From: Hypericum androsaemum
Lineage: Eukaryota > Streptophyta > Magnoliopsida > Malpighiales > Hypericaceae
Assembly (NCBI GenBank): GCA_963995505.1
Contig: OZ023185.1
Coordinates: 620,001 to 684,000 of the forward strand
DNA length: 64,000 nt
Direction of reading: 5' to 3'
The notes under the pieces: generated by a model
Database searches by the model: none
Seen by the model: only the letters and a program-made list of their open reading frames with translations
What the model was told of the DNA's origin: nothing
Shown: positions 20,159 to 30,563 of the stretch, piece after piece
Numbering within the stretch: the stretch's first letter is position 1
How the letters are laid out: each line of letters starts with the position of its first letter
Translations under genes and position numbers: made by a program

Positions 20159-23100
20159 CTACTCGTGATCAGTCGTCTTGACCACGGTAACAGGACAGGT
20201 TCCGTTATTCACCACATGGTTGCTTACGCTGCCCATTATAGCCCTGCAAGATTAGATTTTGTCAGTGGATGTGAACATATTGGATCCCAGTCAATTCTCA
20301 AAACTCAAGGATCTCTTAGGCATCATCCATGCTACACCGAAAAGAACATCTTTTTTTTTTTTTTGAAAAGTATAATTGTATTACTCCTCAAGAAAAACTC
20401 AAAGTTGCAACCTAAAAATTACACCAATGGAGCTAGAAAAAACTTATCAAAATAGCAACTACCACTACCTTATAAATTCTACCTCCCTCCCATAATCAAA
20501 ATAAAACCAGCCAAAAGGTCCACCGCAGGCCCGCACCAAGCTACTTGGCCAAAAAAAAAAAAAACCCAAAGCATACACCAAATAGTTAACACCATTCAAG
20601 ACCACCAAAACGTCCACAACAACCAAGCGAAAGCAGAAAGTCAAGGGGGATCATGGGACTTGGTTTTGTTTTTGCGGAACACAGCATCTCGGAGACCATC
20701 GAGAATATGTGGAGCATTAGCCTCCCAAATCAATCCGAACTTTTTGGAGTCAATCCAACTGTCTTTCGCCAATTCCGCTCGCCGGATATCCAATTTTACT
20801 TGCTCCACAATTCCCGCCATTGAAACAGCAACGTCAATGTCATCCGGAGGTTTGAGTGACGTTTTAATCGTTACTTTCTTCGGCGGGATCTTGACGAGTG
20901 CCGCCGTCTTGCTCGTCGGCCTCCTTATTCTTGAGCTAGACCTAATTGGGGTTATGATCCCCTTATCCTTTTTGGCAGCTGAACGTGGCACCTCCAAGGT
21001 GTTCTCCTTTTCCACTTGCTGAAGTAGAACGTCCACAATTTGTAGGGTGAGCTTTTTCACCCAAATCTCTTCTTCTAATGCAATTGAGACCTCCTGGCCA
21101 ACGACGTCCGAACAGCAGGGTAGCTGGACAGTGGCCATGTAACCAGAAGGATCGTCACTTGCATTTGCGACAGGAGGTTGCAAAACACCATTAGCCACAG
21201 AGAGGTGATCCTTCAATTTCTCCTCATCATCGTCCGAAGCAGTTCACAATCAGAATGAACCTCCCTTACCATAAGTCCAACATCAGCAACAGGCGACGAC
21301 AAAGAATCATCATGCGAAGAGACAATTGAAGTAACATAAGAAACAGGATAAGTCCCCTGCATCGACAAAGCACAGGCGGCAACTGTGGGAACACCTAATC
21401 CACTACAGCATCGGGAGCAGCATGAGACTTAGAACTGTCTCCACTTTCACCAAATTGCCCAACCAGAGGAAGTTGGGCATCAACCTCAACAATAGGGCCC
21501 TGCAAAATAGCAACAGATCGAGCAACCAGAGGCTGCACATCCAACATCAGATCACCTGACACAAGTAGCAACAAGCGACTGCACATCATCTGACTGCAAC
21601 CCTTCAACTGCCCCATGAGTACCAACCCCAAAATCTTTACTCAAATCCACCACATCGGCATCCATAGCAGCAGCCGAAGGAGAGGCACGCCCAACCAAAG
21701 CAACATCAAGCACGGCAACATCCCCTGCAACACTAGATCGTTCAACAACAATTGAATCCACAACAGCATCCGAAGGCCGAGAAAAGGCAGGACAGCTAAC
21801 AGCAACACACAAAAAATTCGACCACAAGTCCTTGAACAAGGGCTTCAGAGTGGTAACCCAGCCCCGCGTATCCTCGATCGAGCACGAGCGACCAGCGGCA
21901 AGAAGAGACGCCCTCGCACAGTAGAAAAGCCACTCGTCGAGCGAATGAACAGGATGAGGGGACACCGTACTGGGAGGCTCCAAAGCGTCAGCGAATGAAC
22001 AACCGAGCTGAACCTGCTGCGGCCCTCGAAAAGAGGAGACAGCGGGACGCACCGTCGGGGAGGGAGCAGCAGGCCCCTTGCCCCCTCCACGCTCGAACTT
22101 GGCCCGTGAGATGAAGAGACGTTGCTGCATGACCCTAGTACCGCTGAGCTTGAGGATAAGCGCATCAACGTCAACATCCAGCGAAACCCTAATGAACCCG
22201 AACCGAGAATTTCTCTTGGACTTCTTTGAGGCGATGAAAGTGTAGAAAACCGAGCAATGGTTATCGAAAAACTCTCTGAAAGCCCCAAAATTTCACTCAG
22301 AAGGTAAATTGTCGACAAAAAGAGTTGTCGACTTGGAGGCCACTGATGCCATGCCGTGGGGAGACCAATCTTCCTAATTGCAGCACTGAATGTGCTCGTA
22401 CTCAAACTTTGACGAGTGTTCTGAATTGTGAACGGATTCTGAAGCGCATGTATCGTAGATAACTTGAGGAACATAGCTTCACAAGTATTATGATCCGAGT
22501 ATGTAAACATGTACAAATTCGTCAAACTCAATTCAACACTTCAACATGTTCGACGGGCGTAGCATCGCAATGGAGATATATATCAGGCATCTTGTAATTG
22601 ACTGATAACAATCATGCAAGTGGCCCTTCATAAGGGCAGGGGAGAGATGAGCGGTATAGCATCATAACTCATAATTTAGTCCATCCCAAGATTAAAAGGG
22701 TCTCCTTCAAACAAAAAAGTCTAAGAGATGATACATAGGATATACCTCTTGAGCTTGCCAAGGCCTCTGTTGCCAATAACAAGGCAGCTGAGTGGGATCT
22801 TATCAATTGCTTCACAAATCTTCTCCCTCGCGTCCCCCCAGTATATCTTCACCACCACCACAATCTGCTCAGTGTTCAACACATTTGATCAATTTACTCA
22901 CTCATCCAAATTGAGTTTTAATCAGGATTCATACAGGAGAACTTAAATGAATACGTTTATTTTTTTTTAAATGATTCATATTGGCAGGTGTACTCATTTC
23001 AATAGAAAAAATTACTGACGACAGTATATCTCGCGATAATAACAAAAATATATTATTAGTGGAGATATCAAAATTCAAACTCAGGTTCATATTTCGTCGA

Positions 23101-26100
23101 ACAATATTTCCTAATTTACATTTTTTCTGAAATAATTTTTTTTTGATAAGTATTGTTGAACGAATTTTTTTGCAATTCCGTACGCAAGGATTCAAAAGAA
23201 AGGGAAAAAAATGGTCACCCCCCCTACCATTTAATTCATTTGAAGTTGGGGATGTGAAAATACGTATATTTACTTAATTACTTTGAGGTTTCACGCATTT
23301 TTATTTAAGTACCCTGTTGTTTCATTTTTGTCACTTTCGGTGACGGAGGTTTCAAAATTTGACATTTTTAGTGACAAATTCCTAACCGTAGTTAATTTTC
23401 TTCCATTTGGCATTTACATGGTTATCCACGTTAGTGCCACATAGGATAGAAAAATATGGCGTGGCGCTGATGTGGATAAGTTAAAAAATTCAACTAAATT
23501 TTAAATAAAAATCCTAAATCTATCTAAACCCCATGTTCCCCTATCAAGAGAGCTTCAATTTGCCAATAACCCAATCTGATGAGACAACACCAACTCCTCT
23601 CCTGCCTAAAAACAGCAAGCTAAAACATGTAAACATGGTAATTAGGGGATCACGACCTCCCACCTAGTAGCAAAAAACCTACATTTTCCTAAACTAAAGA
23701 AGAAAACTCCATATTTGTTCTAACAAAAAAAAGGAGACAATTCATGGAAGCCCAAAAAATCATTGCAGAACATGAGAAAAAGAGCAGATAAGAAAAAAGA
23801 ATCGACCTTTAGAGTAGGAGAAATTGAGAAGCAAAAAATAAATAAAAGGGCTCCTAGCTTTCACCTCCCTTTCTTTTTGGCTTCCTGATTAAAATCGGGG
23901 ACAGAGAATATGCCAGAGAGAATCGGGGAGAGAGAACGGGTCGTACAATCATGGCCGGGTTAGGGAATCGACGGGGTTGGTAATTAGAATCGGGGTAAGT
24001 GAATCGTCGGGGTCAGGTGTTAAATTGGGGAAGAACTTGGATAGACTAATACTTAGGGGTAGTGAATTTGGGAGAATTGGGGAGTTTAAGGTTCAGATAG
24101 ATTATGATTTTTTGGGTTAAGAATTTAATTAATTTTTTTTAACTTATTCATCTTATTTGTCAGCGCCATTTAGGACAGAAAAATATTACATGGCATTGAT
24201 GTGTATAAGCACCATCTCGAAAAATATTACATGGCGTTGATCTTAGGAGTTCAGCAACTAGAGAACAAAACACGCAAAGAACACGAACGCAAGAGTTTAC
24301 GTGGTTCGGCCTAATGCCTACATCCACGGAGAGAAAGGAGAACTTTTATTGATGAGTTTTCGAGCCACAAAGCCATAAAAAACCTAGGGTAACATGTCTT
24401 TATATAGATACAAACCCTTGGTGTACAAGTAACCTATCTATGTCAGATTAGGAGTCCAAAACCTAGTCAGAATAGGAATAGGAATAGGAAATAAATCTTT
24501 CCTATTTCTCGCCATCCCAACAATCTCCACCTTGGCGAGAAATCATCTCGTGGAAGAACCATGAAGCTTCACCCGAACTTCAACAAACTCCACCTTGACA
24601 AAACACCGCCCCATGAAGAACCATGAGATCTTGCAAAACCAATCCGACTCCACCGACTCCATCTCGGACCATAGATAACTGCATCAATAAGACCATCTCA
24701 ACTTTCTCTTCACCTTTTGTTCAATCACTTGGAGCCAGCCCCCAAACTCGAGCTTCTGAGCTTGCTTGGCCTATTTCCTCCAATCTCCATTGAACCCCAA
24801 CTAGCAAGTCCACCTGCTGAAGCAACCTTGCGACCAATAGACACGCCCTCTATTTTTTGGTCAGCCCCATGCTCCGCAACCTCGAACTGGTTTTCCGCTG
24901 GACCTTCTAGCCTCAAACCAATGCTACATGTCATAGCATACAAATGGCAACCTTTTGTTCCACCAAGTAGAACCCTCGACATGCCTCGAACTCCATCATT
25001 CGGCCTTGAGTGAGATACCCGATCCGCGCGTGGTGCTAACAACGGCTTCGCATTCCCCATGAAAAACCTACCCAACACCTTTGACGTGCACTTTCCTTTA
25101 GACAACCATAGCGGGGCCCAGCTAACAATGCTTCTCCGAGACAACCATAGCTCCTTACCAACCATGCCTCCACGAAACAACCATAGCTCGCTATCCATAT
25201 CTCCGCGAATCCCAACTCTACTCAAACCATTCATGTCAAGCCTTTGCTCCCTCATACGAACCAACCTCATATGACCTGAGCTTTTGCCAACTCCTTCAGA
25301 CCCATTGATGTGACTCCATCTACAATAATGTGCCTCACTAACTTGTAGGTATTTCCTTTCACCCTTCATCCCTACCATCGTATCCTTCTCCACCTTCATT
25401 AGCATACCTTTATAACTATCACTGTTATAATCCAAGGTCCCTAATGAAAAGAGATTACCAGGATGCATTGGACTTGATAAGACAGAAAGCCAGTCACCAT
25501 CCGACCCGTCTGAACATGTGGCCATGGTTGTGGATGCCGATCCCTCCTCGTTGTCTTGATCCCCAGTTCGTCCTGGATAGTCCCCTTCATGCGCCCTTCT
25601 CAGCACTTGAAGCCACTTCCATTGAACTTCTTTGACTCCGACCTGGATCCTCTTCCACAACCCAGCTGGTGGCTCCTCATCATCCGCCAAGCACAAGCGA
25701 ATCTTCGCTACTGCCTTGGCCTCCAACTCTTCCCGCTCTTGTTCCTCCATCTTCTCGGACTTCTTCTCCGAGAGCGCGATAACCATCCCTTGCTGCATGA
25801 GGAGATCCTTGACACGCCTTTGCCATAACCCGAAATTCAATGAACCATCGAACTTCACAAGAGCAAACTTCGCGCCGTGATTCGACATCCTCCAACCTTA
25901 GCTCTTGATACCACTTGTTATGAATTCAGCAACTAGAGAACAAGATCGCACAAAGAACACGGACACAAGAGATAACGTGGTTCGGCCTAATGCCTACATC
26001 CACGGAGAGAAAGGAGAACTTTTATTGATGAGTTTTCGAGCCACAAAGCCATACAAAAAACCTAGGGTAACATGTCTTTATATAGATACAAACCCTTGGT

Positions 26101-26819
26101 GTACAAGTAACCTATCTATGTCAGATTAGGAGTCCAAAACCTAGTCAGAATAGGAATAGGAATAGGAAATAAATCTTTCCTATTTCTCGCCATCCCAATA
26201 GTCAGCGCCATTTAGGACAGAAAAATATTACATGGCGTTGATGTGTATAAGCACCATCTCGGACAAAATTAACTATGACTAAGAATTTGTCACTAAAAGT
26301 GTCGAATTTTCAAACCTCCGTCACCAAAGTAAAAAAAGTAAAACCACATTGTACTTCAGTAAAAATGCATAAAAACACAGGATACTTAAATGAACATATC
26401 CCTTATTTTATTCCCAAGACAAGATTTGATCGATGTATGTACCTTCTTCTGGGTGGCAGCGGCTGTGGCAATATCAAGCGTCTCGGGATCGGGTTTCACC
26501 CCGTACTTCTTCGCCGTCGCCGGATCCCGAAACTGGCTCACCGGAATCAAAGCTTCGAGAAAAAAAAAAGAAATTGAAAGAGTTGGCGGTGGAGCTGCAA
26601 AATGAAAAAAATAAATAAATAAAACGTACGGGAGCCGGTGGCCTCCCAGAGCTGCATCTCGCCACCCTCGTAGAAAGCTTCGGGGCGGACGGTGAGGAGG
26701 ATGAGGTGGTCCCCGTCCCTCGCGATGTTGTCCACCGCCCACTTCAGCGCCTTCACGCTGCACGCCGAGAAATCCACCGCCACCCCGATCCTCCTCCCGA
26801 TACCGCTACCTCCTTCCAT
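20159..26819 (-). CDS. Universal stress protein (USP-like), copy A, intact, TE-loaded introns
   Basis: Four exons, 26630-26819, 26443-26552, 22746-22864 and 20159-20243, total 504 bases and join to an uninterrupted 167-residue frame with canonical splice sites. The USP fold is a soluble Rossmann-like nucleotide-binding domain. Exon 1 gives RRIGVAVDFSACSVKALKWA, exon 2 the plant-specific insert LIPVSQFRDPATAKKYGVKP, exon 3 KIYWGDAREKICEAIDKIPL and the ATP-binding start GNRGLGKLKR, exon 4 AIMGSVSNHVVNNGTCPVTV. The G-2X-G-9X-G(S/T) motif is complete across the exon 3/4 junction. Intron 1 is 77 bp. Intron 2 is 3.6 kb and holds a MULE-like element with a nested copia. Intron 3 is 2.5 kb and holds a LINE. 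A duplicate at 51338-52367 has short introns but is broken. Whether the long introns are spliced efficiently is unknown. Confidence 0.88.
20349..22370 (-). mobile_element. LINE (L1-type) carrying ORF1 only, in USP-A intron 3
   Basis: The 3' end is a T-run at about 20350-20364 (poly(A) on the minus strand) after 3'-UTR-like DNA. The 5' end lies near 22370, judged from the uninterrupted paralogue around 51500. The element has a degenerate ORF1 but no endonuclease or reverse transcriptase, so ORF2 is absent entirely. It is oriented the same way as the USP gene. A clean target duplication is not visible; only 'atctt' is shared by the flanks. Confidence 0.7.
20641..22350 (-). pseudogene. LINE ORF1 (RRM-type RNA-binding protein), degenerate
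   Basis: Starting at the ATG at 22350, the frame gives MASVASKSTTLFVDNLPSE, one stop, then FREFFDNH, SRFGFIRVSLDVDVDAL and MQQRLFISRAKFER. This is the RNP-2/RNP-1 pattern of an RRM as in plant L1 ORF1 proteins. Open but mutually frameshifted stretches follow (22130-21552, 21631-21395, 21216-20641); the last ends in a basic tail. ORF1 protein normally coats LINE RNA. At least one nonsense codon and two frameshifts make it non-functional. Confidence 0.7.
22650..22745. other. USP-A intron 3 segment flanking exon 3
   Basis: Original intron sequence, matching 51650-51762 of the paralogous copy with substitutions and small indels. Confidence 0.5.
24725..25888 (-). pseudogene. copia-D gag with fused pre-integrase scrap
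   Basis: 387 codons open. The first ~75 residues are typical copia gag (ALVKFDGSLNFGLWQRRVKD; then LEAKAVAKIRLCLADD). After a foreign-looking stretch comes GNLFSLGTLDYNSDSYKG and VEKDTMVGMKGERKYLQVSE, recognisable as the GAG-pre-integrase region, then HMRLVRMREQRLDM. The rest resembles no domain and includes a three-fold repeat of about 40 bp (25085-25190 'acaaccatagc' units). The protease is lost, as are integrase, RT and RNase H. The frame has stayed open despite this, which is notable but may be chance. Confidence 0.7.
25901..25913 (-). promoter_or_regulatory. copia-D primer-binding site (tRNA-Met)
   Basis: Minus strand TGGTATCAAGAGC, two bases inside the LTR, one inserted base relative to the standard plant site. 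Confidence 0.75.
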
Positions 26820-27386
26820 CTTCTTTTTCTACTCTATTTCTCTTTAATTTTTATTTTTGTTGGTTTCTCTTTCTAGATCAACGCGGCAACAGTCTCCAAC
26901 AGGAAAAAGTTGATGGAGTGAAATACTAACATATTATGAGAGAGTTGGGGGTGGGTGGGTCCCAGCTGCGCGCTTTGGACAACAGATCACCGTTGAGTTC
27001 GGATCTAGGTGAAGGGAAGTGGTCGTGGTTGATCCGATCCGAGGGGTTAAAAAGCAACGGATCGTTCCGCTGCTTGTTCTCAAATCTATTTCAACAGCTG
27101 CAATTTTCTTTTTTTAAGTAGTTCTAATTTTTAATGATTACTCTGTCTTAAAGTGCAAAAATAACATGTTGAGAGTTTGGGGTCGACTAAGATAATTATC
27201 GAGGTACCTGAATTTGGATGTCGACTTACCTTGGCTAAGTATGCTTGAGGCAGCCTGGCTATCCTCAGTCCTGATACTTTCAGTCTCGCTACTTTCAGCT
27301 TAAATGCTCTCAGCCTCATATTAGGTTGGGTTGCCTTAGCCCCAACTTGGGTTATTTTCAGCTTCACCTGGGGTTCTCTCACCCTC
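26820..27386. other. USP-A promoter region and adjacent spacer
   Basis: 26820 to about 27050 matches 52368 to about 52595 closely, including 'gatcaacgcggcaacagtct' and the 'gggtgggtgggtcccagctg' block, so the duplicated unit includes the promoter. Beyond that the spacer holds no gene. Confidence 0.6.
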
Positions 27387-27470
27387 AGCCAACTCGACCT
27401 CGGATGGTCGACTTAAGCAATTCGACCTTGGATGGTCAAAATAAGCTATGACCTCGGATGGTCGAAATAG
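27387..27470. repeat. ~27-bp tandem repeat, three copies
   Basis: Three successive units of the type (c/t)gacct(c/t)ggatggtc, each followed by a short a/g-rich spacer (gacttaagcaatt, aaaataagcta, gaaatagg). Confidence 0.7.
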
Positions 27471-27480
27471 GGGTGGATCG

Positions 27481-27726
27481 ACCATCAGACTTTGGTAAAA
27501 TGATCACATCTTCTGCGTCCAATCTTGGATTAAGGTGATTCAAGTTGCTATGGGAAGCTAAGATATATATTTACAACTTTGTAGTTCATCGCTGCTTCCA
27601 ATCCTGAGCATATAAGGGTCAAAACGATGGTTCAAGTCTCGTCTCTGGCGTCATCAGTGAGGACCATCAGACGTTAGTAAATTGATCATATCTTATGACT
27701 CCAACATTGGATTGAGGTGATTCAAG
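27481..27726. repeat. 182-bp repeat, one and a third copies, related to 468-1010
   Basis: 'accatcagac' begins at 27481 and 27663. Each copy runs through 'gatca' and 'ggattgaggtgattcaag' (or 'ggattaaggtgattcaag'). The first copy continues into 'tatatatttacaacttt' as in the 176-bp units near the left end of the window. The second copy is cut at 27727 by the copia LTR. Confidence 0.75.
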
Positions 27727-27805
27727 TGTTGGCCGAACTGCAACCTTGTCTCGATAAGAACTCGAACCGAACACCTATAGCCTGAGTTATGCTGCAGAGT
27801 ACTGT

Positions 27806-30446
27806 TGTAATACCCTAGTCCTTTAAGTGAATTATCCGACTTAAGTGAAGTATACTTAGTCGTATTTATGCATTGGATTAGTTTTGGAGTAACATTTTTA
27901 TGCAAACAGAAATGCCAAAGATAGTTGGACAAAAAATATTCGGTATCTTAGACTACCTCAGACATGCTGCAATAAGTTGTTCATCCGGGCTCCAAATGAA
28001 GTTACTCAAAATGGTGTGAAAATGCAAGAAAATGGATTTATAAGCTTTGTAATATATGGATTTATCATGCTGGCAATTTGGACCAAGCCGAGCAAGTGGA
28101 TAGACGACATATTGTGTTGTCGGTTCTTAAAGTGCTTCAGTTGAACTTCTTAGTTTTTATTTTAACAAGAATTTGTATTCCTATGCCTTTATGAAGTGTG
28201 CATAGACATGATTTGATTTTCTAAGGGTTCAAGATCAAGCTCAACAAAGTCTAGTCAAATTACTTCCAAGTTTGATGAATTTTGTTGGACAATTTTGGAC
28301 AGAATGACCTTTGTTCAGTTAATTAGACATATCTTTCTCAATTTTGCTCCGAATATAACAAATAAATATGATCCAAAAATTAGACACATGGGGCTACAAT
28401 TTATCTGTTGATAAGATTTTCCAAAAAGCAACGGAAAATAGTAAAAAAGGGGATCCAAATTGCTAAATTTTGATTGGGCCATATGAAAAGTGGAACCAAT
28501 CACAAACTAACACTTGCCTTCCTTGCAAATTGACACAAGGGCCTTTATGGAGGAATACTTATCTATTCAAGGACCTTATAAGACATGAAAATATCTAAGA
28601 GAAAAGAGAGCAAGAAGAAAGAGAAAAGAATAGGGGAATAAAGAACAGCTCGGTAAGCTAAGAGAAAAGAATAGGAGAATAAAGAACAGCTCGGTAAGCT
28701 ATCTTTTACTCAGATTCGGACTTTTATGTCTTCATAAAAGTTGTAGAGGACTCAAAGATCTTTCTAACAGTATATCATATGTCTTATTTGGATCAAGAAA
28801 TCAATAGGAAATTAGTTCCGAACGACAGACTGATTACTCATAGTTTCTAATCGAGCGGGTGTCAGAAGAAGTACTCGGTAAGCCTACTTGGACTCGGAAT
28901 TAGATTTTAGTTTCTTCTTACAGATTGTAGAAGGGTCTACTAGCTTTCTAACGCCATATCATACGCCCTATTTGGATGAAAGGTTTGTCTTAAAAACTCT
29001 ACCGAAGGTCAGACAGACAGTTTGGCTTCAGAATTGAAAGGGGCCAAGAGTAAACGTTGGGTAAGCTGATTCTTGGGATTCTAAGTTAATTTTTGGACTC
29101 TAAGTTATCAAAAACGTACAGGGTAGTTTGGGTACAGTGAACAACTGGATCGGGTTTGGTGTGATATTAGTTTTGTGTGATATCAACCGAAGTTAGAAGC
29201 GATGTGGCTTACCGTATGTCTGGTGTGTAACTTGGTGGGGAAAGCGAGGAACTAACCTCATTTTGTGATTGAAAATTGTTGTGCAGAGCATACAAAGCTT
29301 TCTCACAACTTGAAAGATCGGTTGAAGGTTAAAGTGAAGGGAGGATAAGACTCAGAAAATCAGTACAAATGAGGAATACAAGTTTGAGTAAGCGGATAGA
29401 ACATGATAGATTGATTTTGTTTGGAACATGTGCATATTTCAGACCTTAATTATGTGCGTCTCGTGCATATGGAGTTTGCTTATTAAGTGGTCATGTACTT
29501 ATGTGATATATTTGGTCATATTTGAATTGGTTGGTGACATATGTGGTATTTGTGTGTGTGGCCAGCTAGAGCATATGTGTTTGCTAGCTTGGGACCAATT
29601 TGTGAGGTTGTGACATGTCCATATGTATTAGATGTAGTTTTGGACCTTTGATTGTGTGATGAATATGCTATGTTATTCTTGGTGAGAAATGGACAGATTT
29701 TCCGTGCTAACCGGGGATGTTAGCCTATGTGCACATAGTTTGGAAATATCCTAGTTTACTACTATATGCTTAGTATATGATTATGGAAAGGAGATCTGTT
29801 GGTCATGTTGATATTCCTGCGCTGAAGAGGAAGTAGCCCGACTAAATCTGTCTATAGCTCACCGTTTGTTGACTGTTTTTGTTTGTGTGTGTGTGTGAGA
29901 TCATATGGTTAGCATGCATTTTGTGGTCTTATCTGATGTTGAACGTAGTTAAGTTCTGTTTCACCCATTTGTATCTGACTTAATCAATATATTATGCTTT
30001 ATCTTCTTACTAAGTATTTCAAAGCACTTACCCTTTACTAATCCATCTCAGGTTCCGAGCTATCCTAGTTTGTCTCTATTTTCGGAGTCCGTGGTGCATG
30101 CCCATCTCTTTCCTTCCAGGGCTACTCTTTGAGGTCTCCGGGTTATATTATCTTTTGTGCACTTGTGTAGATGCTCCGTAGTGGTTTACAGAGGCTAGAT
30201 CTTAGATTACATTTTGGATTTTGAAAACGTAATGCAGGGAACTTGTCCAACTTTTGGGTGATAGAATTCTCGTACTGTCTTTATATATCTTATTTTTGAG
30301 AGGCATATTTATATGGCTTAACTCGATGTTGGTTTCAATAGGTTGTTGAACTTCGTGTTATATTTTGAGTCTGGCTAGATCCATATTTTGTAGTTTGTTT
30401 ATCATGGGGTCTAGCGCCGTCACCGACTTTAGGTTGGGTCGTGACA
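27806..30446 (+). mobile_element. Solo LTR 1 (Ty3/gypsy chromovirus-like), 2641 bp
   Basis: Begins TGTAATACCC and ends GGGTCGTGACA, the terminal pattern of Tekay/Del-type chromovirus LTRs. It is flanked by a perfect 5-bp duplication ACTGT at 27801-27805 and 30447-30451. There is no primer-binding site after 30446 and no coding sequence inside. It is the same family as the LTR at 43564-45922 (shared 'tttctaac', 'atatcatatg', 'gatgttag', 'ggttccgag' blocks) but diverged. It probably arose by LTR-LTR recombination. Confidence 0.88.
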
Positions 30447-30563
30447 ACTGTCCTTAAGAATCAATTCACCAAAGGTGATGACTCTCCAGGATTAAACAGA
30501 CTCGTCTAAAGGGAAGCCTCAGGTAACCTGTAAACTAACAAGAACAAAAAGGCAGTCGAAAGC

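Larger units (their letters stand above)
24241..26200 (-). mobile_element. Non-autonomous copia element with gag only ('copia-D')
   Basis: Two LTRs of about 282 bp (24241-24522 and 25916-26200) share almost all of their sequence, including 'acgtggttcggcctaatgcc' and 'tctttatatagatacaaacc'. The minus-oriented order is shown by a tRNA-Met primer-binding site beside the right LTR (25901-25913, minus strand TGGTATCAAGAGC) and a purine tract beside the left one (24523-24537). Only a gag-like frame lies inside, so it depended on other copia elements. A block of about 75 bp (gtcagcgcc...caccatctcg) occurs on both sides (24160-24220 and 26201-26262), far longer than a normal 5-bp duplication. Confidence 0.85.
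23250..26402. mobile_element. MULE-like element with ~200-bp TIRs in USP-A intron 2
   Basis: The left end (about 23250-23500) and the reverse complement of the right end (about 26200-26402 plus 24120-24205) share ordered blocks: 'catttttatttaagtac' or variants, 'ggtgacggaggttt', 'tttagtgacaaattc', 'agttaatttt', then 'ggcgctgac'. The exact termini and target duplication are not resolved. The right arm is split by the copia-like element at 24241-26200. The centre (23500-24110) is noncoding. The paralogous intron (51875-52077) lacks it. Confidence 0.65.

Noticed and set aside
25059..25880. Plus-strand frames opposite the copia-D gag
   Set aside because: Antisense shadows; the minus-strand frame carries the recognisable gag motifs.
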